NCBI GenBank assembly: GCA_944389215.1
Contig: CALXLN010000042.1
Span: 1 to 42,476 of the forward strand
Length of the DNA: 42,476 nucleotides
Direction: 5' to 3'
From: an uncultured Opitutales bacterium
Lineage (GTDB): Bacteria; Verrucomicrobiota; Verrucomicrobiia; Opitutales; Intestinicryptomonadaceae
The notes beneath the pieces were generated by a model. It had not been told where the DNA came from and made no database searches. It worked only from the letters and a program-made list of their open reading frames with translations. Every line of letters starts with the position of its first letter. Positions within the stretch are counted from its first letter, which is position 1. This document shows, piece by piece, positions 7,637-16,438 of this stretch. The position numbers were made by a program, and so were the translations under genes.

Positions 7637-8346
7637 TGGAGGAAAGGTTTTCGAGAAGCGCTTTGCTCTACGGAAAAGAGGCTCAGGCAAAAATCGAGTC
7701 CGCATCGGTCGCAATTTGCGGAGTCGGGGCGGTGGGCTCTTTTGCGCTGGAGGCTCTGGCGAGAATCGGAATCGGGCGGTTTTACCTGTATGATTTCGAT
7801 ACGGTGGAGCCTTCCAACATAAACCGGCAAATATTGGCGTTGACGTCGACCTTGGGAAAAAAGAAAGTCGAAGTTGCTGCGGACCGCATTTTCGATATAA
7901 ATCCAAAGGCAGAGGTTTTTGCGTTCGATAAGTTTATAGGCGAATCGAATTGTGCCGATATTATAAATTGCGCGCCCAACGTGGTTGTCGACGCCATAGA
8001 CAGCATTTCGTCTAAGGCCCGCTTGATTGCTTGCGCTCTGAAGGCGGGAATTCCGATAGTGTCGAGCATGGGGGCGGCTCGTCGGACGGATGCGTCGAAA
8101 ATTTGCGTGGCGCCGGTCTTTAAAACATACAACTGCCCAATGGCGGCAAGGTTGCGAAAGCAACTGCGCGCGTTGGGTGTCGAAAAAGCCAAAGTGGACT
8201 GCGTGTTCTCGCCCGAAATTGTACAGGCAAACACGCACGAAACGGATGTCGACGGGAAAAAGATTGTCGGCAGCACTCCAATTGCGACCGGAATTTTCGG
8301 TTTGCGCTTGGCCGGCATCGCGCTAGATGAGATATTGAAAAAATAA
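7633..8346 (+). CDS. tcdA: tRNA threonylcarbamoyladenosine dehydratase (ThiF/E1-like)
   Basis: This is a 237-residue E1-like ATP-dependent enzyme. TcdA (CsdL) cyclises t6A at position 37 of tRNA to ct6A. It starts with FSRSALLYGKEAQAKIESA, then the nucleotide-binding CGVGAVGSFALEALARIGIG and NINRQI. The conserved VVDAIDSISSKARLIACA and the VDCVFSPE near residue 193 match the TcdA subgroup and not ThiF or MoeB, which usually carry C-terminal zinc cysteines. The start may be either of two adjacent ATG codons (7633 or 7636) and overlaps the TatD gene stop. Confidence 0.88.
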   Translation: MMEERFSRSALLYGKEAQAKIESASVAICGVGAVGSFALEALARIGIGRFYLYDFDTVEPSNINRQILALTSTLGKKKVEVAADRIFDINPKAEVFAFDKFIGESNCADIINCAPNVVVDAIDSISSKARLIACALKAGIPIVSSMGAARRTDASKICVAPVFKTYNCPMAARLRKQLRALGVEKAKVDCVFSPEIVQANTHETDVDGKKIVGSTPIATGIFGLRLAGIALDEILKK

Positions 8347-8353
8347 AAGGGAA

Positions 8354-9250
8354 ATGGGACTTTACGATAGAGATTATATGGGCGGAGGCCGACGCGGGGG
8401 AGGCGCTTTCAGGGGCGCGTTTTCCGAAGTTTCGGCGGTTAAGGTTTTAATTGTTTTAAATATTGTTTCGTTCGTTGTCGGAGCGTTTGTCGATAGGGCG
8501 TTTGGGGCGGGTTTTTACTATCAAATATTCGAGTTATCCTGGCAGAATTTGGCGCAAGGGAAAGTATGGACAATTCTTACATATTCGCTTTTACATGCCA
8601 ATTTGCTTCATATTGTTTTGAATATGATAGGCTTGTATTTCATCGGCACCCCACTAGAACGCTGCATCGGCACGGGAAAATTTTACGCAGTCTATTTTTT
8701 CGGCGCGATTTTGGGCGCATTGGCCTGGCTCGCCACTTCGTTGGGCGATTCCGCAGGCCTAGTCGGGGCGTCGGCTTCGGTCATGGCGGTGTTCGCGGCC
8801 TTTTGCTTCTTCTATCCTCCGTTGCCAATAACTTTTTTGATTTTCTTTGTGCTTCCGGTATCAATGCGCCCTATGACAATGTTAAAAATCGCCGCGGCTT
8901 TCGAGGCCTTGGGGTTGGTTTACAGCCTTGCGGGCGGCGATGCGACAATCGCTTATGCGGCGCATCTGGGCGGAATGGCAGCCGGAACGCTTTTTGCGGT
9001 CTCTCGCCGCGGAGAATTTTTTGGGATGTTTGATAAATTCAAAGCGCGCGGATTTTTTGGCAAGACGCGCAGCAGCGCCAAATCTCGCACGTCCGTGGAA
9101 ACTTATTCATACAAAGTCAATATAACCGACCCCGTGGAACTCAAGCGCGAGGTCGACAGAATTTTAGACAAGATAAACGCTTCGGGCTTTTCCTCGCTTA
9201 CCGAAGACGAGCGCGAAACCCTGCGCCGGGCTAAAAGCTATCTAAAATGA
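8354..9250 (+). CDS. Rhomboid-family intramembrane serine protease
   Basis: This is a 298-residue membrane protein. The rhomboid core is at about residues 30-215. HANLLHIVLNMIGLYFIG contains the loop and helix with the conserved His and Asn, the catalytic Ser is in GASAS at residue 140, and the partner His is in AHLGGMAAG at residue 204. The Ser motif reads GASA where most family members have GASG, so the oxyanion-side glycine is replaced by alanine. A glycine/arginine-rich N-terminus (about 25 residues) and a charged cytoplasmic C-terminal domain of about 80 residues flank the core. The C-terminal LKREVDRILDKINASGFSSLTEDERETLRRA segment is common in bacterial rhomboids. It follows tcdA by seven bases. 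Confidence 0.88.
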   Translation: MGLYDRDYMGGGRRGGGAFRGAFSEVSAVKVLIVLNIVSFVVGAFVDRAFGAGFYYQIFELSWQNLAQGKVWTILTYSLLHANLLHIVLNMIGLYFIGTPLERCIGTGKFYAVYFFGAILGALAWLATSLGDSAGLVGASASVMAVFAAFCFFYPPLPITFLIFFVLPVSMRPMTMLKIAAAFEALGLVYSLAGGDATIAYAAHLGGMAAGTLFAVSRRGEFFGMFDKFKARGFFGKTRSSAKSRTSVETYSYKVNITDPVELKREVDRILDKINASGFSSLTEDERETLRRAKSYLK

Positions 9251-9271
9251 GGAACAATTTGAGAATCCGTC

Positions 9272-9300
9272 TTGTCAAAACTTTCCAATACGCATATAAC
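9272..9300 (+). promoter_or_regulatory. Sigma-70-type promoter for the S41 protease gene
   Basis: TTGTCA (9272-9277) and TATAAC (9295-9300) are separated by exactly 17 bases, each matching five of six consensus positions. The predicted transcript start near 9307 gives a leader of about 20 bases before the ATG at 9327. Confidence 0.65.
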
Positions 9301-9326
9301 TACAAAAATTTTATATAAATTCTAAG

Positions 9327-11834
9327 ATGATAAAGCTAAAGAAATTGTTAGTGCTAGTCTTGGCGTTTGCGGCATTTGCGGCTTTGCCGTACGCCCAGCA
9401 AGCAGCTTCGGCTACCTCGGAGACAAAGGAAAAGGCGGAGAAAAAATCCACGCCGATGACCCTGCAAACCACTCCGAAGATGCGCAACGAGACCCGCTAT
9501 CTAGTTTTTTGCATGGAGCGTGGCCACTATTTAAAAACGCCCATCACCGAGCTTGACGTGCGCGAGTTCATCCGCGAGTACATGCAAAACCTGGACTTTT
9601 TTAAGCTGTTTTTCACAGCCGAAGATGTCCAATATTACCAGGATTTCTTTGCGCCGTCTATAGATATAATGCTAAGGCAGGGGACACTTCTTCCGGCGTA
9701 TTCCATCTACGAGAAATTTTTGGAGCGCGCAAACTCCCGCATAGAATGGATAAAGAAGCGCATGGACGAACCTTTCGACTTTGAAACAGCCGAAACATTC
9801 CGTCCCGACCGCAGCAAGGAGGATTGGCCCGCAAATATGGCCGCAGCCGACGAATTGTGGAACAAGCGGATTACCTATGACCTTATAAACGAGATATTGG
9901 GCTATTCTCTCGACGCCAAAAAGGCGGAGAAAGAAAAAGACAAAAAAAACGCCGATAAAAAAGGTCAGCCCGAGTCTCCCGGAGAAAAAGCCGCCGCTTT
10001 GGCTGCAGAGCCTGACGAATCCGAAAACATGATTGAAAAGGAAGTCTTGCAGACCGAGGTTATGGAGGAGGAAATTCCCAAGACTTTCGAGGAAAAACTC
10101 GCCAAGGCAAAGAAAGAGGTCCTAAGGCGCTACGAACGCTTGGTTGAAAACTATGCAAAAGCAGACGCGGTAGAAGCACAGGAAATCTACCTTAACACAT
10201 TGTCGCGCCTTTACGATCCGCACTCGGCTTTTCTATCGGAATATTATCTGGAGGAGTTCGACATATCCGTGCGCAACGCGCTTGTCGGCATTGGCGCGCT
10301 TCTTCAAGACAAGGACGGCTATTGCACCTTGGCTGAGCTAATGCCCGGAGGCCCTGCGGAGGAATGCAAGCTTCTAAAGCCCGGCGACAAAATTTTGGGT
10401 GTCGGGCAGGAAACGGGCGAGATTGTCGACGTAATCGGCATGAAGCTCCGCAACACTGTAAAGATGATTCGCGGCAAGGAAAACACAAAAGTCCGCCTGC
10501 TGATAGAGCCCGTTTCCAATCCGTCCGCGCGCAAGATAGTAACGCTTGTAAGGCGTGAGATAAAGCTTACCACAAAGCTTGCGCGCGCCGATGTATATAC
10601 TATACCCGTCGGAGATAAAACTGTCCCGATAGGCGTCATAGACCTTCCTGCGTTTTACGGCGAAGGCGGGCTAAACGGCGAATCCAAGGGGTTTAGCACA
10701 ACAAAAGACGTAGAGGAGCTTCTCACAAAACTCAAGGCCATGAACGTAAAAGGCGTCATTTTGGATTTGCGCCGCAACGGCGGAGGATTCCTTAACGAGG
10801 CCGTGGATTTGGCGGGTCTGTTTATAAAGACGGGCCCTGTGGTTCAAGTGCGCGACGCGGCCGGAAGGACAAATAAGCTCCATGATGAAAACGAAAAAAT
10901 CGTTTGGAACGGGCCCCTCATTATTTTAGTCAGCCGCCTGTCTGCGTCGGCTACCGAAATTGTCGCAGGCGCGCTTAAAGACCATCAAAGGGCGATAATT
11001 GTAGGCGACAAATCCACACACGGCAAAGGAACTGTTCAGGCGGTTTACCATTTGCAGAATTTCGATCCAGAGCAAAAAAGCGCGGCGAAGGTTACCATTC
11101 AAAAGTGGTATGCGCCAAACGGCGAATCCATTCAGCTAAAAGGCGTGCATTCAGACATAGTTCTTCCGTCTGCGTACGATTATATGGAAATAGGCGAGCA
11201 GTATAAAGACTACGCTATGAAATGGGATAGCATAAGCCCTGATTCGATAGAAGAACTTTACGGATACGGACTTCCGCAAGGGCAGGCACAGGCATTGATG
11301 GGGCTTCTTACAAAACAGTCCCAGCAACGCCAGAAGTCTCTTGAGGATTTTGCGCTTTGGAACGAGCGTTTGGATTGGGTCAAGGCGCGCCAGGCAAAGA
11401 AAGACTGGAGCTTGAACTTTAAAAAGCGCGAGCAGGAATTGGACGCCGATGAAAAGTACAATGAACACGTAAAGGAAGTTCAGAAAAAGCTTGCCGAGAA
11501 AAACTATTCTAAACAGGAGGTTCTCTTGGACAGCGCCAAAGAGGCTGAACAAAAGAAGGGCGATGAAAAATCCGACGATTCCAAAAAAGACAGCTACGAT
11601 CTCGATTCGATTGACGGCGATATAGACGACGACACTCCCGAATTCGACGTCCAATTGCGCGAGTCTCTCCGCATAATGGCCGATTGGCTTGAAGTCCTTG
11701 AGCATCCAGAAATCCTTAAAAACTCAAAGCAGGATAAAAAACCGGCAGAGGAAACTTCTATTGAAAATTCCAAAAAGTCCCCGCCCGAATCTTCCGAACC
11801 AGTTGCGGATGCAGCGGGAGGTTCGCTGAAATAG
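9327..11834 (+). CDS. prc: Carboxy-terminal (tail-specific) processing protease, S41 family
   Basis: This is an 835-residue secreted protease of the Prc/Tsp type, which cuts periplasmic proteins near their C-termini. An N-terminal signal peptide (about 1-29) ends with an Ala-rich cleavage region. A helical N-terminal domain follows, then a Lys/Glu-rich low-complexity insert (about 200-255). A PDZ domain (about 300-395) begins near IGALLQDKDGY. The protease core contains GVILDLRRNGGGFLNEAVDL, the catalytic Ser541 in LSASATEIVA and Lys567 in THGKGTVQ. The C-terminal region is charged and ends in a Ser/Pro/Glu-rich tail. It is about 150 residues longer than E. coli Prc, mainly through the insert and tail. 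It has its own promoter and is followed by the 72-bp repeats. Confidence 0.9.
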   Translation: MIKLKKLLVLVLAFAAFAALPYAQQAASATSETKEKAEKKSTPMTLQTTPKMRNETRYLVFCMERGHYLKTPITELDVREFIREYMQNLDFFKLFFTAEDVQYYQDFFAPSIDIMLRQGTLLPAYSIYEKFLERANSRIEWIKKRMDEPFDFETAETFRPDRSKEDWPANMAAADELWNKRITYDLINEILGYSLDAKKAEKEKDKKNADKKGQPESPGEKAAALAAEPDESENMIEKEVLQTEVMEEEIPKTFEEKLAKAKKEVLRRYERLVENYAKADAVEAQEIYLNTLSRLYDPHSAFLSEYYLEEFDISVRNALVGIGALLQDKDGYCTLAELMPGGPAEECKLLKPGDKILGVGQETGEIVDVIGMKLRNTVKMIRGKENTKVRLLIEPVSNPSARKIVTLVRREIKLTTKLARADVYTIPVGDKTVPIGVIDLPAFYGEGGLNGESKGFSTTKDVEELLTKLKAMNVKGVILDLRRNGGGFLNEAVDLAGLFIKTGPVVQVRDAAGRTNKLHDENEKIVWNGPLIILVSRLSASATEIVAGALKDHQRAIIVGDKSTHGKGTVQAVYHLQNFDPEQKSAAKVTIQKWYAPNGESIQLKGVHSDIVLPSAYDYMEIGEQYKDYAMKWDSISPDSIEELYGYGLPQGQAQALMGLLTKQSQQRQKSLEDFALWNERLDWVKARQAKKDWSLNFKKREQELDADEKYNEHVKEVQKKLAEKNYSKQEVLLDSAKEAEQKKGDEKSDDSKKDSYDLDSIDGDIDDDTPEFDVQLRESLRIMADWLEVLEHPEILKNSKQDKKPAEETSIENSKKSPPESSEPVADAAGGSLK

Positions 11835-11846
11835 GGAGTATTTGGA

Positions 11847-12090
11847 AAGCGCGCGCCAAGCGGCAGCGCGCTTGTCCAAGGTGGTGCATAATCTAACAAG
11901 GCATCAAACATATCTTTTACTGCGCGCCAAACAGTGGCGCGCTTGTCTGGGTGCGGCGCATAATCTAACAAAGCATTAAACATATCTTTTGCCGCGCGCC
12001 AAGCGGTAGCGTAATTGTCTGGGTGCGGTGCATAACCTAACAAGGCATCAAGCATATCCTTTGCCGCGCGCCAAACAGTGGCGCGCTTGT
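11847..12090. repeat. 72-bp tandem repeat, about 3.4 copies, with internal hairpins
   Basis: Units begin at 11851, 11922, 11994 and 12066 (spacing 71, 72, 72), and the fourth is partial. Each starts GCGCGCCAA. In units 2 and 4 this forms a perfect 7-bp hairpin with GGCGCGC (11922-11928 with 11936-11942; 12066-12072 with 12080-12086). Unit 1 pairs 11847-11854 with 11866-11873. On the minus strand the two full 72-base units read as a 24-codon repeat with residues such as DMFDALLDYAPHP and RATVWRA. The minus-strand frame has a stop just upstream (near 12091) and runs into the antisense of the protease gene, so I do not call a gene. Confidence 0.85.
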
Positions 12091-12337
12091 TTTAAGGCGG
12101 CGGCTTTGGTTTGTTTAGAAGATTTTGCCGCAAGACTGCTTGCGCAAAAGCTCAGGATGGGGCGGAAAAATTTTTTCGGCGTGGGATTTAGCGGGGTTTT
12201 TAGAGGTGTATTTTTTTTGCGGTTTTTATCGGCTTCGTTAAAAGCGCACTTCCTAAAAAACTGAACCTTATTCCGCTAGAAAATTTTTCGGTATAAAATC
12301 TGAAATTTTTTAAAATAGAAAACTGTTTAGATAAAAG
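12091..12337. other. Rest of the protease to beta-helix intergenic region
   Basis: With the repeat array, this makes a gene-free stretch of about 550 bases. It is T-rich on the plus strand with several homopolymer runs. Short frames can be found on both strands, but none has a ribosome site or a recognisable product. Nothing else is seen. Confidence 0.3.
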
Positions 12338-12374
12338 AAGCGGAACCCCAATAAGGTTCCGCTTTCTTTTTTTT
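12338..12374. terminator. Bidirectional terminator between convergent transcripts
   Basis: A 10-bp stem (12338-12347 with 12355-12364) with a short loop is followed on the plus side by a T-rich run to 12374. On the minus side it is preceded by AT-rich sequence that reads TTTTATCT. It sits 12 bases beyond the beta-helix gene stop and can end that minus-strand transcript. Confidence 0.75.
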
Positions 12375-12386
12375 ACAAGCAATGGT

Positions 12387-14111
12387 TTATTGCGCGGGAT
12401 TTACCTCCACGTTATTGTTTATTACAGCATCCGGGTTATTGGAGTGCAGAATCGAAGTCTCCACATTTTCAAATACGTTGCCTGTTATAAACAGGTCTCT
12501 TGCGTCCTGAACGTCTATTCCCACGTCGCAATTTTTTATTGTGTTGGAGGATATGAACACGTCTTTCAAAAACGGAGTTTTGTCTTTTGGCGTGCGCCCG
12601 CTGTATTGTATTCTGACCGCTATGGCTCCGACGCCGCCGTGGCGGGACTGCCATCCGCAGGTATCGAAAGAATTGTTTGTTATGTGGATATTTTTTCCGT
12701 TTACTCCCTCGACTTCCGCAAAAGCTCCGCCGACGCAAACGGCGGGATACATTATATGGTCGAATTTGTTGCCTATTATATTGACGTTTTCGTTGCGGAT
12801 TAAGCTGGCGGTACCGGCTATGTTGCGGAATGTGGAATTTATCAGAGTGTACGAATCTAGATTCATTCCGTAGAATTGGCACACGGTGGATTTTGTTGCA
12901 AAGTCGGGAATATCTTCGGCGAATGTCGCCTCTATTTGCGTTTTTCCGTTCTCGGCAACTCCGGCTTTTTTGTATGAAAGCAGAGTCAGCATTGTTTGCT
13001 CGTCGCGGTTCTTGCAGAATCCGACCTTTGATTTCAGCGGAACTTTTATTGATCCCAATCCGTACAAGTTGTTGGTGAGTGTCGCGGTTTTCTTGTCTAT
13101 AACCTTATCTACCCATCCGAAAATACCGTGTACATTTTGGGCGTCCCAGCGCACTCCTTCAAAATAGCAGTCCTCTATGACTGCGGTTCCGCGGCAGGAA
13201 TAGAGCTTCCATGCGTCGCGGCTGCCGACGTGCATCTGGTTGCCCCTTCTTTCAAAGCGCACGTTCTTTGCGAAGACGTTTCTGCACCTCGAAGCCTGCA
13301 TGCAAAACCCGATTGCGCTGTATGTGCTGACGTTTTCCAAATGCAAGTCTTGGCAGGTTACAAGCGACACTTGCAGCCCCAGCCACCCGAAGTTCCAGCT
13401 TAAGATTTCCCCCAACTCCAGCTGCGACGCTATTTCGGGAGAGTTTATCCGCAAAAGCCTGTCTTTGGGATCGCCTTCAATGTGGGCGGTTAGCTCGTCC
13501 ATTCTATCTTCCACATTTTTGCCTCCAAAAGTAAGGCTTGGCTTTTTCTTCAGATTTTTTGTCTTGGCGTCCCACACATTTGCGCACCATAGCACGGTTT
13601 TGTCGAAATACGGGTTGCCGTCGAGAACCCTTACGGTTGCGCCGTTTTCATCGAGCTTTACAACTTCGCCGCAAGTCATATAGCGCGGATAGTTGTCGAA
13701 GGCGACGTTCTTTAGCTTGAAATTCTGGCAGTCCTGTACTTGCAAGATTGGCGCTCCGGCAATGTTGGGCTTGAAATCGTAATGGCGCAAAAAAAGCGTT
13801 TTCGGCCTTTTGTTCTTGTCGCAAACTCCGGTAAACTCAAGATTGGGGCAGGAGTTTATCATTATTGGAATTTCCTTTGATGGGTCGCCGACAAACAAAT
13901 CGTATGTTCCGCTCTCAAATTGTATTTTCTTGGCCCCGGTTTCCTTGGCGTATTTAATTGCTTCGCAAATGGCGGCTATATCGCATCTGCCGTCGTTTGG
14001 AACTGCGCCGAAATCCGACACTTTTACAGTTGCGCCTTCCTCCGCCATAAGTTGGGCGGCGGAAATTGCAGCAAAGGCTAGGGCTGTTGTGGCTTTTTTG
14101 GCGAAAACCAT
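12387..14111 (-). CDS. Secreted right-handed beta-helix protein (pectate lyase-like, possible GH110)
   Basis: This is a 574-residue protein with a signal peptide (about 1-23, Ala-rich, ending near LMAEEG). Residues about 28-70 read KVSDFGAVPNDGRCDIAAIC and then FESGTYDL, the start of the pectate-lyase superfamily fold. The rest has repeated short beta-strand motifs with Asn/Phe steps such as IHITNNSFDTC and VFISSNTIKNCDVGIDV, as in parallel beta-helices. The segment DCYFEGVRWDAQNVHGIFGW reminds me of GH110 exo-galactosidases, but the match is from memory and weak. It likely acts on a polysaccharide outside the cytoplasm. Its ATG overlaps the rnr stop by one base (TAATG), so it is the last gene of a housekeeping run. 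Confidence 0.75.
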   Translation of the reverse strand: MVFAKKATTALAFAAISAAQLMAEEGATVKVSDFGAVPNDGRCDIAAICEAIKYAKETGAKKIQFESGTYDLFVGDPSKEIPIMINSCPNLEFTGVCDKNKRPKTLFLRHYDFKPNIAGAPILQVQDCQNFKLKNVAFDNYPRYMTCGEVVKLDENGATVRVLDGNPYFDKTVLWCANVWDAKTKNLKKKPSLTFGGKNVEDRMDELTAHIEGDPKDRLLRINSPEIASQLELGEILSWNFGWLGLQVSLVTCQDLHLENVSTYSAIGFCMQASRCRNVFAKNVRFERRGNQMHVGSRDAWKLYSCRGTAVIEDCYFEGVRWDAQNVHGIFGWVDKVIDKKTATLTNNLYGLGSIKVPLKSKVGFCKNRDEQTMLTLLSYKKAGVAENGKTQIEATFAEDIPDFATKSTVCQFYGMNLDSYTLINSTFRNIAGTASLIRNENVNIIGNKFDHIMYPAVCVGGAFAEVEGVNGKNIHITNNSFDTCGWQSRHGGVGAIAVRIQYSGRTPKDKTPFLKDVFISSNTIKNCDVGIDVQDARDLFITGNVFENVETSILHSNNPDAVINNNVEVNPAQ

Positions 14112-16438
14112 TATCTTCTATTCTTTCTTTTATTTTTGTTCTGGTATGTTCCTGCTATGTGAAAATCAATCTGGCGTTTAAACCTATCGACGGATTCGAC
14201 CTCTACGCGGACTTTATCCCCTACGCTGAAAGTCTTGCCCGTCCTTCTGCCGCGCAGTTTTGTGGCGTCGTCGGACATATGGTAAATATCGTCCTGCAGA
14301 GTGTGGACATGGACGAATCCATACGCCATGGATTCGGTTAGTTCCACAAAAAAGCCGTGGCTTGTTACAGACGTTATTACGGCGTCGAACGCGTTGTTTG
14401 TGCCAACGCTGCGCTCAAAATATTCCATAAGCTTTATTTTCTTGCTTTCGCGTTCTGCTTCGGCGCTGTTTTGCTCGGTGGTTGTTATGTGTTCCGCAGT
14501 CTGCTCTAGGGCGCCTTTTGTTTGCATCTGCACCGGAGAGCGCGGGGCGCCTTTCATTTTGAGCGCGCGCATGAGATAATTCATTTGCCTGTGCACGGTG
14601 AGGTCTGCAAAACGGCGTATGGGCGATGTGAAGTGGGCGTAGTAGACTTTGTTCAACCCGTAGTGGCCGTCGGCAGAGGCGCGGTATTCGGCGCGTTTTA
14701 GGCTGCGCAGAAATTTTGTTTTTAATATGTAGCTTTGCGGGTGGCGGGAAATTTCCGCCAATACGCGCATTACCTCCTTGCGCGACGTAAGGTCGCCGCA
14801 ATGGATGTTGAAGGTCTCCAGGTCTTCGCGGAGTTCGGCGAGCTTTTCCTCGTCGGGGTCGTCGTGGACGCGCGATATATACGGCAGGTGGTGGTCGAAA
14901 AGCTCCCTTGCGACGGCTTCGTTTGCGGCGAGCATAAACTCTTCTATTAGCTGGTGGCTTTCGTTGTTTTCGGATTTTTCTATCCTGTCGGCATAGCCGT
15001 CTTTGTCGCAGAAAATCTTAAATTCCGGAATATCCAAATCGAGGCTTCCTTTGCGCATTCTTTTTTTGCGCAGGGTGGCGGCTATCGACCACATTCGCCT
15101 TATCATTGTGCGCAAATTTAAAAGGGTGTGCTTGTCGAGTTCGTCCAGGCGCTTGCCGGTAAATGCGGTTTCGTATGACGGCGGCGGGTTTATCCCGGAT
15201 ATTTTTTCTATGTCGTCTTCAGTTAAAAAGGCGTACGCCTGTTTGTAGCTCAGCCGCTTCTGGCTCCGGATTACGGAGTTTGCAAAACGCACGCCCGTGC
15301 AGTCTCCCGTTGCGTCGTAGCGCAAAAACACGCTCTTGACAAGCCTGTCTTTGTCTTCCACAAGGCTGCATATCCCGTTTGACAGCTCGAACGGCAGCAT
15401 CGGAATCACCGTTCCAACAAGGTATGTCGAATTTCCGCGCTTGCGGGCCTCTTTGTCTATTTGCGAGTTTGCGCGCACATAGTACGACACGTCCGCAATG
15501 TGGACGCCGACTTCCCATTCTCCGCCGGGAGTTCTTTCCATGGACAGCGCGTCGTCGAAATCTTTAGCGTCTTCCGGGTCTATGGTTATCGTAAAAACCC
15601 CGCGCATATCGTTTCTTCCGGCTATCTCCTTTTTAGAAACTTCCGAGGGAACGCGCTTGACTTCTTCCAAGACGGCATTCGGGAAAGTTTCGCTCAGCTC
15701 GTATTTGGAAAGAATTGCCTTGTATTCCGCCATGGGGGTATGGCTGGGCCCTAAGTTTTCTATTATCGTGCCCGTCGGGTTTATGTGGCGCTGTTTCCAA
15801 TCGTTTAAGAACACTACAACCTTGTCGTTTTCTTGCGGCACCGGAAACAGTCCGGTTTGCTCGGGCGCGCCCACTATGATGTCGTAGAAAAAATGCGGGT
15901 CGTCGGGGACGACATGCCAAAAATTGTACGAGCGCTGGAGAGTGCCTATTACGCGTTCGTTGTTGCGCTCTAAAATCCTTATTACTTTGGCGTATTTCTT
16001 TTCGGACTTCAAAAACGCCTGATATTTTTCATCGGAGCTTCCGCCGCGGCGCGAACGCCCGAATGCGGGCTTCCCGCGCCGGGAATTGTCCGAATAGAGG
16101 CGGGCTAGGACTTTGTCCCCGTTGAGCGCGACAGATGTGTCGTCGGGGCGGACGTCTATGGATGTTTTTCCGTCGGGCAAGCGCAGCACAGCCCATCCGC
16201 TCTGCCTAAAATCCAAAATGCCGGCTACAAGGTCTAAATCCGACGAGGCTCCGTAGCGGTCGCCTTTTACTTTTGCGACGCTGCCGTCTTTCAGCATTTC
16301 CGACAGAATCTTTTTCAGCCGCGGGAGATCCTTGCGCTCGAGCTTTAGTTCCAAGGCGAGTTCCGGAAGGGTTCGCGGAACATAGTTTTTTGCGCGCATT
16401 AGGCGCAGCAGGTTTTCGGGCAAATTTTCTTTTGTCAT
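14111..16438 (-). CDS. rnr: Ribonuclease R
   Basis: This is a 775-residue 3'-to-5' exoribonuclease that degrades structured RNA. An N-terminal winged-helix-like region (about 1-75) is followed by cold-shock domains. The RNB catalytic domain carries TIDPEDAKDFDDALS near residues 283-298, where the acidic residues bind magnesium. A C-terminal S1 domain (about 680-760) includes VTSVTSHGFFVELTESMAYGFVH. The tail is basic and ends KNKRKNRR. The length is normal for RNase R and longer than RNase II. Its ATG overlaps the stop of the upstream HemX-like gene by four bases (ATGA), and its stop overlaps the beta-helix start. Confidence 0.95.
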   Translation of the reverse strand: MTKENLPENLLRLMRAKNYVPRTLPELALELKLERKDLPRLKKILSEMLKDGSVAKVKGDRYGASSDLDLVAGILDFRQSGWAVLRLPDGKTSIDVRPDDTSVALNGDKVLARLYSDNSRRGKPAFGRSRRGGSSDEKYQAFLKSEKKYAKVIRILERNNERVIGTLQRSYNFWHVVPDDPHFFYDIIVGAPEQTGLFPVPQENDKVVVFLNDWKQRHINPTGTIIENLGPSHTPMAEYKAILSKYELSETFPNAVLEEVKRVPSEVSKKEIAGRNDMRGVFTITIDPEDAKDFDDALSMERTPGGEWEVGVHIADVSYYVRANSQIDKEARKRGNSTYLVGTVIPMLPFELSNGICSLVEDKDRLVKSVFLRYDATGDCTGVRFANSVIRSQKRLSYKQAYAFLTEDDIEKISGINPPPSYETAFTGKRLDELDKHTLLNLRTMIRRMWSIAATLRKKRMRKGSLDLDIPEFKIFCDKDGYADRIEKSENNESHQLIEEFMLAANEAVARELFDHHLPYISRVHDDPDEEKLAELREDLETFNIHCGDLTSRKEVMRVLAEISRHPQSYILKTKFLRSLKRAEYRASADGHYGLNKVYYAHFTSPIRRFADLTVHRQMNYLMRALKMKGAPRSPVQMQTKGALEQTAEHITTTEQNSAEAERESKKIKLMEYFERSVGTNNAFDAVITSVTSHGFFVELTESMAYGFVHVHTLQDDIYHMSDDATKLRGRRTGKTFSVGDKVRVEVESVDRFKRQIDFHIAGTYQNKNKRKNRR

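Noticed and set aside
11594..12055. Minus-strand frame through the 72-bp repeats as a gene
   Set aside because: Over half lies antisense to the protease gene and the frame has a stop just upstream of its first Met; kept only as a repeat and a finding.
11847..12090. CRISPR array
   Set aside because: The repeats are contiguous and 72 bp long, with no unique spacers and no cas genes.
12028..12264. 78-codon plus-strand frame in the repeat region
   Set aside because: No ribosome site or homology; low-complexity sequence.
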